DNA of 64,000 bases from contig CALUQN010000001.1 of the NCBI GenBank assembly GCA_944322945.1, positions 1-64,000 on the forward strand, in the 5' to 3' direction. The stretch is from Candidatus Gastranaerophilales bacterium. Its GTDB lineage: Bacteria > Cyanobacteriota > Vampirovibrionia > Gastranaerophilales > Gastranaerophilaceae. Of this stretch, positions 18,407 through 27,072 are shown in pieces. Positions within the stretch are counted from its first letter, which is position 1; each line of letters begins with the position of its first letter. The position numbers were made by a program, and so were the translations under genes. A model generated the notes under the pieces. It searched no databases. It was not told the DNA's origin and saw only the letters and a program-made list of their open reading frames with translations.

Positions 18407-19957
18407 CTATAATTGGCTTAATCTTTCTGTAATCTTGTTTAGTAATTCTTCATTATCGGTTTTGCGGGCATAAGCTTGTGCTTTTTCAAACAAGCCGCGG
18501 GCTTTATTCGGACTGCTGTATTCCAGCATGATATCACCTGCACTCATGTAATTTTGTGCAACTTTTGATGGAGAATCAGCATCTATGTAATTTTGTACGG
18601 CGTGTGAGTAAAGTTTCAGAGCCTCCTGCGGTTCGCCAAATCTATCATACGCTTTGCCGGTGCTTGACGCAACAAAACCTTTTACTCTGGAATTGTCAGT
18701 CTGTACCGCAAGCCCGTCTGCTATTTCCAGGTACTCAAATGCTTCTCTTTCGTACATATCTGTGTAAATATTACCGATTTTTGCCATTGAAGCAGATTGC
18801 GCCACGAGATTTTCAGCTTCTCCTGCAAATGATACAGTTGCAAAATAGTGGTCTAATGCAGGATTTATCTGATTTACATCATCATAGATTTCCGCCATTG
18901 AGTAATGCGTTTTTGTTTTTATGTTGTTGTCAGTGGTACTTTTTGACGACATATTGAAGCTTTTGAGCGCCTGAGAGTAGTATTGGTGTTTTTGGTAAAT
19001 TTTTCCTATTTCAAAGAAAATTTTGGATTCTGTTTCCGTATCACCAATTTCATTTGCCCGTGTCAGCGCCTGCTGAAAAGCTTCTATTGCCTTTTTAGGT
19101 TCGTTAGCATAAGCAAGTTTTTTAGCTTTCAGAAAGGAAGATTTTAACTCTTTATCCTGCGGGATTAGAGACGATACAGGCTCTTCCTGTTGTGGTTGTT
19201 CGGCATTTGCTTTTACCGCCGTTTTTTCAGCATCAGCACCTGTAGATTTTTTAACGGCATTTTCCTGTTCAAGCGAACCTTCGGGGAATTTTACCAGAAA
19301 TTGCGGGTTTACATCTTCTTCATTATATTTGAAATCTATTTGCTGGAGGAAAAGAGCATCTACCCAGTTTTCTACCACTTTTGAATTTTTGTTCAGTGTC
19401 TCTGAAATATAATTATCAAGAATTGTTGAGGCGTTTTTGAGGTTTGATTTTACAAGTTTTGTATCAGGATGCGCGCTTGTAACTTCGTCCTGAACAAGTG
19501 AAATATACTTGTCAACTTTACTTTTAAGTTCAGCCGGGGTGCCGATAGCAATTGCGGTATTATTAAAATCCTTTATTATTTGCGCTATGTTGATGTTAGA
19601 ACTTCTGTTGAGCGCGTTCAGAGAAGCATTCGGCACAGCATCTGTTGAATTAGCTCCAAGTGTGTTTGTCTGCGTCTGAACAGGCGCTGTACGGGGCATT
19701 GTAGTGAAAAACGAACGCTGTGTCTGCGGGGTATAGACGTTTTGCGGATATGAGGATTGAATCTGCTGGTATGCCGGAGTGTGTGACGGTAATCTTTGTT
19801 CTATGTATTGCAGACCCTTGCTCCTGCCGTTCTGGGAAGCTTGTTCTTCCCGCTGGGCATTTGCGGATTTTTCCTCATCCTGCTTTTTGCGGACGGGGGT
19901 TCTGCCGTCTTTTACGACGTATGGACGTTGGTAGACATTATTTAAGTTCAACCCCAT
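18407..19957 (-). CDS. TPR-repeat protein
   Basis: A 516-residue protein. The first ~270 residues are low-complexity and Gln/Ser/Thr-rich, with a short helical stretch (NIAQIIKDFNNTAIAIG). The last ~240 residues are tetratricopeptide repeats, for example PKKAIEAFQQALTRANEIGD, EIGKIYQKHQYYSQALKSFN and TGKAYDRFGEPQEALKLYSH. There are about six units. No signal peptide or membrane span is visible. The likely job is protein-protein interaction. The neighbours are hypothetical proteins, so the partner is unknown. The ribosome binding site is weak: 'gaaagg' lies about 17 bases upstream. Confidence 0.8.
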   Translation of the reverse strand: MGLNLNNVYQRPYVVKDGRTPVRKKQDEEKSANAQREEQASQNGRSKGLQYIEQRLPSHTPAYQQIQSSYPQNVYTPQTQRSFFTTMPRTAPVQTQTNTLGANSTDAVPNASLNALNRSSNINIAQIIKDFNNTAIAIGTPAELKSKVDKYISLVQDEVTSAHPDTKLVKSNLKNASTILDNYISETLNKNSKVVENWVDALFLQQIDFKYNEEDVNPQFLVKFPEGSLEQENAVKKSTGADAEKTAVKANAEQPQQEEPVSSLIPQDKELKSSFLKAKKLAYANEPKKAIEAFQQALTRANEIGDTETESKIFFEIGKIYQKHQYYSQALKSFNMSSKSTTDNNIKTKTHYSMAEIYDDVNQINPALDHYFATVSFAGEAENLVAQSASMAKIGNIYTDMYEREAFEYLEIADGLAVQTDNSRVKGFVASSTGKAYDRFGEPQEALKLYSHAVQNYIDADSPSKVAQNYMSAGDIMLEYSSPNKARGLFEKAQAYARKTDNEELLNKITERLSQL

Positions 19958-20304
19958 TTTAAGTCTTTAATACCTTTCTATTTACCATAATTACTTACTA
20001 CTACGGCAACTTCTACTATAGCCTAATTTTTGTGAACATTGCTCATACTTTCGTATGAAATCCACAGTTTTTATTTAAGGTTTTTTTTTAAGAAGTCAAT
20101 GGTATAGAAGATTTTTATAACCAGAAAAATTGTTACAAATTGTTAACTTCTTAAAATCCTTACGGTGAGTGCATTTAAGGCGTTTTAGCGCATAAAAATC
20201 CTCTTATTCATGCAATTTTCATAAAATAAAATTTTTTATATAGGCATAGGGGATAAGTAAAGTAAATAATTTTCTTTTCACGGGGAAAATTGAAAGGGGA
20301 AAAA
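19958..20304. other. AT-rich intergenic stretch
   Basis: About 350 bases between divergent genes with no gene or clear palindrome. It presumably holds both promoters. 'gaaagggga' at 20292-20300 is the ribosome binding site of the downstream gene and fixes its ATG at 20305. Confidence 0.4.
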
Positions 20305-22116
20305 ATGTCACTACAAGAAGTACGATTTTTACAGACTTTGAACGGAGGAAGCACAAGCAGCGCAACTCCGAAAAAATTAACACCGGAAGAACTTGCGGCA
20401 AAGAAAAAAGCTCAGGAAGAACTTATGGAAAATTTCAAGCTGGCAGCTGACAAATTAAAACAAACTGACAACTTGGAATTAAACGGTAAAAAGAACAAAG
20501 ATAATCGCGAAGTACGCTTGAATGCGTTGATTGATTATTTCAAAAACGGTGGTTTTGGTTTGACTGAAAAAGAAGCAAAAGAATTTGCTGAAGAAGCTCT
20601 GAAAGATGAACAGGCAGAAGAACGTAATGAACATACAAGATTGTATTTCAACAAAGACGAATACAACGCAAATAAAGATAAAGATAAGAAAGAAGGTTTT
20701 GAACCTAAATACATTAGGAAAAAATCAATAAGAAAAGCAATGCTTGCAAGACCGGAATTATTCTTCGAACAAAATAAGGATGGTTCATTTATACTTGACA
20801 AAAACGGACAGATGATATTCTCCCAGGCAAAATATACCAATACATTGCTTGAACACACCGGCGACTACAGAATGGAACTTTCTGAAAGAGAAACAGTTGC
20901 CGCTGAATTTGGTATCAAAAAACGCCGTGCAAAAACTATGGCAAAATATGCAAACTTTGATTATGAAAAAGACAGAACCTGGTTGTACAGAGCTGCAGGA
21001 ATTCTTGCAGGTACAGGATTAGGAATTCTGACAGGCGGAATTCTTGGTAAAACATCGCGTACAGTAATTGATGGTGATTTTCTGGCTCAAGCTGTAGATT
21101 CAGAAAATGGTGAATTACTGGCAGAAGCTATCCGTAATGTAGATATAAGCAAACCAAACACTAAAAAATACGCAGCAGTCGGCGGTTTGAGTTCATTACT
21201 TCCGTCAATAGGTTTATCAATGTTTATCAAAGACAGAGGTAAATCAAGCATAATGCAAACAACTGCGGAAAACATTGTTGATAACGGTGTAGCTTCAGTT
21301 AAAGGCGACGACAACAAACATATGGTTTCAGGGCTTCTGGAATTGATGGATGCGGCAGGTTTAGATCGTGAACAAAAAATCAGATTGATTGAGTTAACAC
21401 AAGGTATCGCGTCAGGTAAACATACAACAGACCGTGAACTTGCAGCGTTAGGCACAGAAATGAAAACTATTCTGACCCTTCCTCCTGAAGAGGTAGTAGA
21501 AGAAGAGGAGGAAGAAGAAGAACCGGTAGTTACGCCGACTAATCCGACTAATCCGACCAATCCAACCAATCCGACTAATCCGGAGCCAACTGTCGAATAC
21601 GGTGCAAAACTCAAATCAAGAGACATACCAACAGAAACAGATGAAGATGTATTCCAATATCATCATACAGCAGGTGAATATTGGTCAGGTATAGCAAAAG
21701 TAATGTATGACGTTGATGATGAGACTGCATACAAACTCGGTGTCGAATTGAAAAAACGTCACGGTTTTGCTCCATCCTCAGCAGATATGCCTAAGATTGT
21801 CAACCTTCCGAAAACACTTCTGGGTCATACAAGAAAATATGACAATGATGAAGATGTAAACCGTATCAGAAGTACAGAGGCAAGCGACGGCAGACAAAGA
21901 GCAACAAGTGCGTTCAAACCTCAAAAGGTAACCACAATGACAAAAGTTCATGACGGTTATGTGACACAAACCACAAACCCCGGCAAAGAGGATGAATCCT
22001 ACAAGGAAGTCGTCACAGCACAGGGTATGAATGACAAGGAAGCACAAACTTGGCTTCAAACAGCACAAAAACTCATTAAAGAAGTGCCTGAAAAAATCGC
22101 AGCATTATTTAAGTAA
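20305..22116 (+). CDS. Hypothetical protein with Asn-Pro-Thr linker and LysM-like C-terminus
   Basis: A 603-residue protein starting MSLQEVRFLQTLNGG; a TTG 15 bases upstream lies inside the ribosome binding site and is unlikely. The N-terminal half is charged and helical, with a NGQMIF..AKY segment. Residues ~230-250 hold a Gly-rich hydrophobic stretch (GILAGTGLGILTGGILG) that may span or associate with the membrane. A Glu run (VVEEEEEEEEPVV) and five NPT repeats form a linker before the C-terminus. YHHTAGEYWSGIAKVMYDV resembles a LysM start, suggesting glycan binding, but this is weak. A terminator hairpin follows. Function unknown. Confidence 0.85.
   Translation: MSLQEVRFLQTLNGGSTSSATPKKLTPEELAAKKKAQEELMENFKLAADKLKQTDNLELNGKKNKDNREVRLNALIDYFKNGGFGLTEKEAKEFAEEALKDEQAEERNEHTRLYFNKDEYNANKDKDKKEGFEPKYIRKKSIRKAMLARPELFFEQNKDGSFILDKNGQMIFSQAKYTNTLLEHTGDYRMELSERETVAAEFGIKKRRAKTMAKYANFDYEKDRTWLYRAAGILAGTGLGILTGGILGKTSRTVIDGDFLAQAVDSENGELLAEAIRNVDISKPNTKKYAAVGGLSSLLPSIGLSMFIKDRGKSSIMQTTAENIVDNGVASVKGDDNKHMVSGLLELMDAAGLDREQKIRLIELTQGIASGKHTTDRELAALGTEMKTILTLPPEEVVEEEEEEEEPVVTPTNPTNPTNPTNPTNPEPTVEYGAKLKSRDIPTETDEDVFQYHHTAGEYWSGIAKVMYDVDDETAYKLGVELKKRHGFAPSSADMPKIVNLPKTLLGHTRKYDNDEDVNRIRSTEASDGRQRATSAFKPQKVTTMTKVHDGYVTQTTNPGKEDESYKEVVTAQGMNDKEAQTWLQTAQKLIKEVPEKIAALFK
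21535..21582 (+). repeat. Nine-base tandem repeat coding NPT
   Basis: Five tandem units of roughly 'actaatccg/accaatcca' encode the NPT linker of the 20305 protein, a likely length-variable microsatellite. Confidence 0.75.
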
Positions 22117-22141
22117 TGTAATCTCCCCAAATATAAAAACC

Positions 22142-22171
22142 GAAAAGCATCCGCATCTGCGGGTGCTTTTC
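22142..22171 (+). terminator. Intrinsic terminator of the 20305 gene
   Basis: Hairpin GAAAAGCA-t-CCGC-loop-GCGG-g-TGCTTTTC located 26 bases after the stop codon. Confidence 0.75.
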
Positions 22172-22187
22172 GGCATACCGGCAACAA

Positions 22188-22216
22188 AAAATCCCTGACA
22201 AAAAGTCAGGGATTTT
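22188..22216 (-). terminator. Intrinsic terminator of tpiA
   Basis: Twelve-base perfect stem AAAATCCCTGAC / GTCAGGGATTTT. Read on the minus strand it ends in a T run, 22 bases after the tpiA stop. Confidence 0.85.
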
Positions 22217-22238
22217 AAATTTGAATACACACTGAAAG

Positions 22239-23042
22239 TTATTTTGCAGCTACTACAAGTTTCATTGTTTTAGCGATAATTTCGTTAAAACTGTCAGCTT
22301 TCAAAGAAGCACCGCCGATTAAAGCGCCGTCAATATCAGATTTAGACATTTGTTCTTCGATAGTGGAAGGTTTAACAGAACCGCCGTAGAGAATTCTGAT
22401 AGCATCAGCAGCCTCAGCTCCGGCAACTTCTTTAACAACACTTCTAATCATGGCAATAACTCTGTTAGCCTCATCAGAATCGCAAGTTTTGCCTGTACCG
22501 ATAGCCCATATCGGTTCGTAAGCGATTACTGATTTAGCAATATCTTCTGAAGAAATTCCTTCTAAAGCAGCCTTGATTTGACCGGCAATCCAGCTGTCAG
22601 TAACGCCTGCTTCTCTTTGTTCAAGAGTTTCGCCGCAGCAGATAATCGGGATTAAGCCGCCGGCAAGAATTGCTTTAGCTTTTTTGTTAATCATTTCATC
22701 AGTTTCAGAGAAGTATTGTCTTCTTTCTGAGTGACCGATAATGACATAAGAGCAGCCTGCATCAGCCAGCATTTCTACGGAAATTTCACCGGTATAAGCG
22801 CCTGATTTTTCCCAGTGGCAGTTTTGTCCGGCTATGTTAATTTTGTTTCCTCCGCAGCCGCAGTCACATTTAACTGTTTCGACAGCAGCAAGTGATGTAA
22901 ATACAGGAGCTATTACTATAGTAGGTAATTCTACAGCTGTATAATCTTTTACAAAACCTTTGATGCCTTCAAATAATTCTTTGGCTTCAGATTGAAGCAG
23001 GTTCATTTTCCAGTTTCCTGCAATAATTGGTTTTCTTGACAT
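22239..23042 (-). CDS. tpiA: Triosephosphate isomerase
   Basis: A 267-residue enzyme of glycolysis, interconverting dihydroxyacetone phosphate and glyceraldehyde 3-phosphate. Hallmarks in order: AGNWKMN (catalytic Asn and Lys), IIGHSERR (catalytic His), VIAYEPIWAIGTGKT (catalytic Glu and flexible loop 6), and ILYGGSVKPS (phosphate grip). It is slightly longer than the usual ~250 because of a CDCGCGGNK insertion near residue 65, which adds three cysteines. 'aggagag' precedes the ATG. It is a single gene with its own terminator; the other glycolytic gene here is fba at 62384. Confidence 0.97.
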   Translation of the reverse strand: MSRKPIIAGNWKMNLLQSEAKELFEGIKGFVKDYTAVELPTIVIAPVFTSLAAVETVKCDCGCGGNKINIAGQNCHWEKSGAYTGEISVEMLADAGCSYVIIGHSERRQYFSETDEMINKKAKAILAGGLIPIICCGETLEQREAGVTDSWIAGQIKAALEGISSEDIAKSVIAYEPIWAIGTGKTCDSDEANRVIAMIRSVVKEVAGAEAADAIRILYGGSVKPSTIEEQMSKSDIDGALIGGASLKADSFNEIIAKTMKLVVAAK

Positions 23043-23364
23043 AATTTCTCTCCTTTTTTTGGTACATAGACATTTATATTATATCTCAAAATAATTTTAT
23101 GCAAACAGAAAACCCCCGGGAGAAATTCCAAAATTCCAAACCCGTCATTCTAAGGGTTTTAGTTATAGGGCGAGCAAAGCGCACGCGTACCCACCCTATA
23201 ACTCTCTCCTGAATCAGGAGAGGGGGAAACGAACTTAACGTCCTTTTAAACATTACGCTTGACAAACTTCATGTTGCATCTATTTGTAAATTTTTTGTAA
23301 TAATAGAATTTAATGCTCTATTTGTGTGATAAACTTTTTGCGTTGGAATTAAGAGGATATATGT
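23043..23364. repeat. Intergenic stretch with dispersed repeat
   Basis: No gene. 23158-23226 carries the repeat 'ttatagggcg...cccaccctataact' plus 'tctcctgaatcaggagag', a near-perfect palindrome. An AT-rich promoter region for the 23365 gene follows, with 'gaggat' before its ATG. Confidence 0.55.
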
Positions 23365-24066
23365 ATGAAAAAATTTTTGGCTCTGCTCATTTTGAGCACA
23401 CTTTTGGCTGCGTCTGCACCTGCTTTCCCGGCGACTTCAAGGTTATTCACCGCTAAAGAAATCAAGAAAAATAACGAAACAATTTATGAAATCGGTTTCC
23501 GCCTGCTCAATGCTAATAAAATCGACAAACGGATGACGTTTTCTTACTCTACAAAAGATAACGTCAATGCTTCCACCAGCCACATTAACAGAAATATTAT
23601 CATATATGACGGGCTTATCCAATACATATCAACAGAAGATGAACTGGCTGCAGTTCTCGCTCACGAAATTTCGCACGCAGTTGATTCGTATAACGGGATA
23701 TTCAGAGGTTATCTTGAATTTGTTCCGCATATTTTTATCCCGCGTAAATATGAAAGAAAAGCCGACCAGAGAGCTGTTGACTATATGGTTAACGCCGGCT
23801 ACAACCCTGTTGCGCTCATTGTCATTATGAACAAAGCTTTCCCGCAATACAGGTACGAAGTCCTCGGGACTCACCCGCTCACTTCCAGACGAATGGCAAT
23901 GATTTACGAGTATATTTACACAAAATACCCGGCTTTCCTGGTGAATAATCCTTATCAAAATAATGTATATTACCAGAATTTTCTGCTAAATTCAGAACAC
24001 AACCGCAAAAAATTCGCACAAAAAGTTAAAACAGGTTCCAAGAAAAAAATAAGATATGATTATTAG
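23365..24066 (+). CDS. Secreted M48-family metalloprotease
   Basis: A 233-residue protein with a clear signal peptide (KKFLALLILSTLLAASAPAF). AAVLAHEISHAVDSYNG gives the HEXXH zinc motif, and KYERKADQRAVDYMVNAGYNP gives the downstream 'E..AD..a..ym..aGY.p' third-ligand motif. GTHPLTSRRMAMI is the conserved M48 C-terminal motif. It resembles periplasmic BepA/LoiP-type peptidases, which act in envelope quality control. It lacks TPRs. The next gene overlaps it by 11 bases. Confidence 0.9.
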   Translation: MKKFLALLILSTLLAASAPAFPATSRLFTAKEIKKNNETIYEIGFRLLNANKIDKRMTFSYSTKDNVNASTSHINRNIIIYDGLIQYISTEDELAAVLAHEISHAVDSYNGIFRGYLEFVPHIFIPRKYERKADQRAVDYMVNAGYNPVALIVIMNKAFPQYRYEVLGTHPLTSRRMAMIYEYIYTKYPAFLVNNPYQNNVYYQNFLLNSEHNRKKFAQKVKTGSKKKIRYDY

Positions 24067-24703
24067 GTTATTTCTGGCATTTTTACTGCTGACATCGTCC
24101 GCTTTAGCCGGTGAATTAATCCGGGATGAACTTGTTGAAACAACCCTTGACAGTTCGCTAAAGCCCAAGCCGTACGTCCAAAAAGTCTACAAAGATAAAT
24201 TAGTTGAAAAGACTCTATTAGGGAAAAATTTGCCCATGCCTGTGCCGAACCTGCATTATAATTATGCGGATTCTGACGGGGTAGTGGTTAAGCTCCGACC
24301 CAAAACGAAAATTTCAACCGGCGGCAAGCTGCGTGACGGTGATGTCGTTAAATTTGTGGTAACACAAAATATCGTCCACAACGGTAGGGTTATCCTTGAG
24401 AAAAATTCCGAAGTTAGCGCAGTGGTTGAAAATATTTCACCAAACGACAGATACGGCGTTCCGGCAAGTATTGTCATTTCCCGTTTCAGTTCGGAAGTTT
24501 TACCGGACAAAACACTCGACGGCGAGATTAATCTGCAGGGTAAAAACAATTCCTTATGGGTTTATCCGCTTTCATACTTTTTGATGCCGTTTTTCGGGGC
24601 AGGATTCGGAACAACATTCATCCGGGGAGGAAATGTTAACATCTCACCTGATGAAACTATTGAAATCTACTACCGTCCGACCCGTTTCAGAACCGGTTTG
24701 TAA
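24056..24703 (+). CDS. Secreted protein of unknown function
   Basis: A 215-residue protein with signal peptide IIRLFLAFLLLTSSALA. The mature part starts with repeated VETTLDSSLKPKPYVQKVYKD and VEKTLLGKNLPMP segments. A beta-rich domain with VVKLRPKTKISTGGKLRDGD follows, then an apparent hydrophobic Gly-rich stretch (FLMPFFGAGFGTTFIRGG). Co-transcribed with the M48 protease. The last 17 bases overlap the end of the convergent ketosynthase gene. I do not recognise a family. Confidence 0.8.
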   Translation: MIIRLFLAFLLLTSSALAGELIRDELVETTLDSSLKPKPYVQKVYKDKLVEKTLLGKNLPMPVPNLHYNYADSDGVVVKLRPKTKISTGGKLRDGDVVKFVVTQNIVHNGRVILEKNSEVSAVVENISPNDRYGVPASIVISRFSSEVLPDKTLDGEINLQGKNNSLWVYPLSYFLMPFFGAGFGTTFIRGGNVNISPDETIEIYYRPTRFRTGL

Positions 24704-25913
24704 AAATCAGCGATGTATTAATCCCGCCAAAGGCAAAGTTATTTGACATAACATAATTTGTGTCAATTTCCCGACCTGTGTGCATTATATAATCCAGAGG
24801 CGCACAGTCGTCGGCAACCTTGTTTAAATTCAGCGTCGGATGGAACCATTTTTTGTTCATCATCTCTATTGTTAAAATCGCCTCTATGGCACCGCAGGCG
24901 CCGAGAGTGTGTCCTGTGTAGCTTTTGAGTGAACTTATCGGGACCGCGCGCTTGAATACGTCATAAGTTGCGTTGCTTTCTGTCATATCACCCTGAATTG
25001 TACCTGTACCGTGAGCGTTTATATAACCTATTTTATCAGGTGAAAGCTTTGCACTCTCAAGCGAAAGCTCCATAACTTTCGCAACTGTCGGACGATTTGG
25101 AGTTGTGATATGGTTTCCGTCTGTGTTTGTCGCAAACCCTATTATTTCCGCAATAATATTTGCACCGCGTTTTTTTGCGTGCTCATATTCCTCTAAAATA
25201 AGAGTTCCGGCGCCCTCGCCTATGACAAGCCCGTCGCGTTCCGCGTCAAAAGGTGACGGCGTAAGTTCAGGCGTAGAATTTTTCTGGCTTGTTGCATAAA
25301 GTGTATCAAAAATCGCAATCTGTGTCGGGTGAAGTTCATCCGAGCCGCCGGCTATCATTACGTCAGCATAACCGTTTTTTATAGCTTCATAAGCGCTGCC
25401 GACTCCCAAAGACCCTGATGTGCAGGCAGTAGACGTCGTTATCAGCCGTCCTGTTGTCTTAAAATACATTGAAATATTCACAGGCGCAGTGTGAGCCATC
25501 ATTTTTACGTAAGAGCCTGACGTCAAACCTTTTACGGATTTTTCCACCTGCATTGAATAAAAATCAATCAAAGCTTCCATTGTACCGGATGAAGAGCCGT
25601 AACTCACGCCTGTTCTGCCGTTTTGAATTACAGAATCATTCAAAAGTCCTGCCTGCTCAAGTGCTTTTTCAGTACATGCAACACTCATCACGGAAACTCT
25701 GCCCATTGTACGCAAAACCTTCCGCGTATAATGTTCAGGGGTCTGAAAATCTTCTATCGGCGCTGCAAGCTTTGTATTCAAACGCTCGTACTGCTCAAGG
25801 CTTTCCATATATTTGACAGAATTTTTATACACTTGCAAGCGTTCAAAAGCTTCCTCTGCGGAGAACCCCAGCGAGCTGACCAAAGACATTCCGGTAACTA
25901 CCACACGCCTCAC
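24687..25913 (-). CDS. Beta-ketoacyl synthase (FabF-like), aryl-polyene-type cluster
   Basis: A 408-residue ketosynthase with the full catalytic triad: Cys164 in STACTSGSLG, His301 in NAHGTGTIQGD and His335 in KSYTGHTLGACG. It performs decarboxylative condensation of malonyl-ACP onto a growing acyl chain. It is the last gene of a minus-strand operon (KS2, dehydratase, ketoreductase, this KS) whose members overlap by 4 bases each. By content it plays the elongating-KS part of an aryl polyene/flexirubin type II system. A housekeeping FabF is less likely given the neighbours. Its 3' end overlaps the convergent 24056 gene. Confidence 0.9.
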   Translation of the reverse strand: MRRVVVTGMSLVSSLGFSAEEAFERLQVYKNSVKYMESLEQYERLNTKLAAPIEDFQTPEHYTRKVLRTMGRVSVMSVACTEKALEQAGLLNDSVIQNGRTGVSYGSSSGTMEALIDFYSMQVEKSVKGLTSGSYVKMMAHTAPVNISMYFKTTGRLITTSTACTSGSLGVGSAYEAIKNGYADVMIAGGSDELHPTQIAIFDTLYATSQKNSTPELTPSPFDAERDGLVIGEGAGTLILEEYEHAKKRGANIIAEIIGFATNTDGNHITTPNRPTVAKVMELSLESAKLSPDKIGYINAHGTGTIQGDMTESNATYDVFKRAVPISSLKSYTGHTLGACGAIEAILTIEMMNKKWFHPTLNLNKVADDCAPLDYIMHTGREIDTNYVMSNNFAFGGINTSLIFTNRF

Positions 25914-26632
25914 AGGTAAAGCCCTCCGTTTACTGAAATTACCTGACCTGTAATATATGACGCATCTTCACTCATAAGGTAATTTATAAGGCTTGCGACT
26001 TCTTTTGGCTTGCCGAGACGCTTCATCGGAATCATTTTCTTCATCTCGTCAACAGGCAAATCCTTTGTCATATCGGTTTCAATTGCACCAGGTGCAACGC
26101 AGTTTACGGTTATACCGCGCTTTGCAAGTTCAAGACTCAAAGCCTTTGTAGCTCCGATAATTCCTGCCTTTGAAGCGCTGTAATTCACCTGACCGCGGTT
26201 ACCGCACAATCCGGAAACAGACGAAAGGGTCACAATCCGACCTTTTATCCTTTTTTCTATCATCGGCATTACGAGCGGTCTGAGCACATTGTAAAATCCG
26301 CCTAAGTTTGTGCTCAAAACGTCATCCCACTCGCTGTCTTCCATTGCCGGAAATACATTGTCTCTGGAAATTCCTGCATTGACAACGATACCGTAATACA
26401 TTCCGTTTGCAGAAATATCATCAAGGAGAACACGGCTGCATTCTTCTCTGTTTTGAACATTGAATTTCAAAACGCGTGCACTTTGTCCCAGAGCTTCTAT
26501 CGCTTTTTTGACGTCATCAGGAATTGTTTTGTTGTAGTGCAAAACAATATCATATCCGTTTTTTGCAAGATATATTGCAGTTTCGCGGCCAATGCCGCGA
26601 CTTGAACCTGTAATCAAAATCTGTTTATTCAT
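25910..26632 (-). CDS. 3-oxoacyl-ACP reductase (FabG-like ketoreductase)
   Basis: A 240-residue short-chain dehydrogenase. The cofactor loop is TGSSRGIGRETA (residues 9-20), NAGIS lies near residue 85, and the catalytic residues are Ser138, Tyr151 and Lys155 (TLSSVSG and YSASKAG). The C-terminus is ITGQVISVNGGLYL. It reduces the beta-keto group after each condensation. Four-base overlaps with both neighbours indicate translational coupling within the polyene operon. Confidence 0.92.
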   Translation of the reverse strand: MNKQILITGSSRGIGRETAIYLAKNGYDIVLHYNKTIPDDVKKAIEALGQSARVLKFNVQNREECSRVLLDDISANGMYYGIVVNAGISRDNVFPAMEDSEWDDVLSTNLGGFYNVLRPLVMPMIEKRIKGRIVTLSSVSGLCGNRGQVNYSASKAGIIGATKALSLELAKRGITVNCVAPGAIETDMTKDLPVDEMKKMIPMKRLGKPKEVASLINYLMSEDASYITGQVISVNGGLYL

Positions 26633-27072
26633 CGTACCTCTTCAAAATTTACGGTATCTTCCGGCATATACGCATTTACTATAGCATTTGCGCACTCTTG
26701 TTCTCCATTATAGATAAAACACTCAAATGATACAAGGTCGGTATCGCCATAAACTTCTTTTGCCTTTATAGTATAAGACTTTCCCTCTTCAAATTTTTCA
26801 AGTGTATTTTTGTAAGAGCGTGTACCGAGTAAAAAGCCTATTTTAGGAGTGCACTCATTGTTTTTAAAAAACGAATAGCACCCTATAGTCTGTGCCATAA
26901 ATTCAATACCCACAAGCGGATTTACACCGTCTTTTTCAAAGAAAATTTTATCTTTGCGGATATCAACAGAACAAATAATATAATGTTCTGCAAGATTAAC
27001 CTCAATGATATCATCAATCAATATCATCGGATAATTATGCGGGAGAACTTTTTCCAAATCATATTTCTTCAT
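26629..27072 (-). CDS. Hotdog-fold 3-hydroxyacyl-ACP dehydratase, APE type
   Basis: A 147-residue protein. It starts LPHNYPMILIDDI, the usual FabZ-like lead, and has PLVGIEFMAQTIGCYSFF, the acidic 'E.mAQ' helix of hotdog dehydratases. The FabZ 'GHFPG' segment is not conserved (FFEKDGVNP at that place), a feature shared by the short dehydratases of aryl polyene clusters as far as I recall. It would remove water to build the conjugated double bonds. A second dehydratase domain is fused to the ligase at 30658. Confidence 0.75.
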   Translation of the reverse strand: MKKYDLEKVLPHNYPMILIDDIIEVNLAEHYIICSVDIRKDKIFFEKDGVNPLVGIEFMAQTIGCYSFFKNNECTPKIGFLLGTRSYKNTLEKFEEGKSYTIKAKEVYGDTDLVSFECFIYNGEQECANAIVNAYMPEDTVNFEEVR

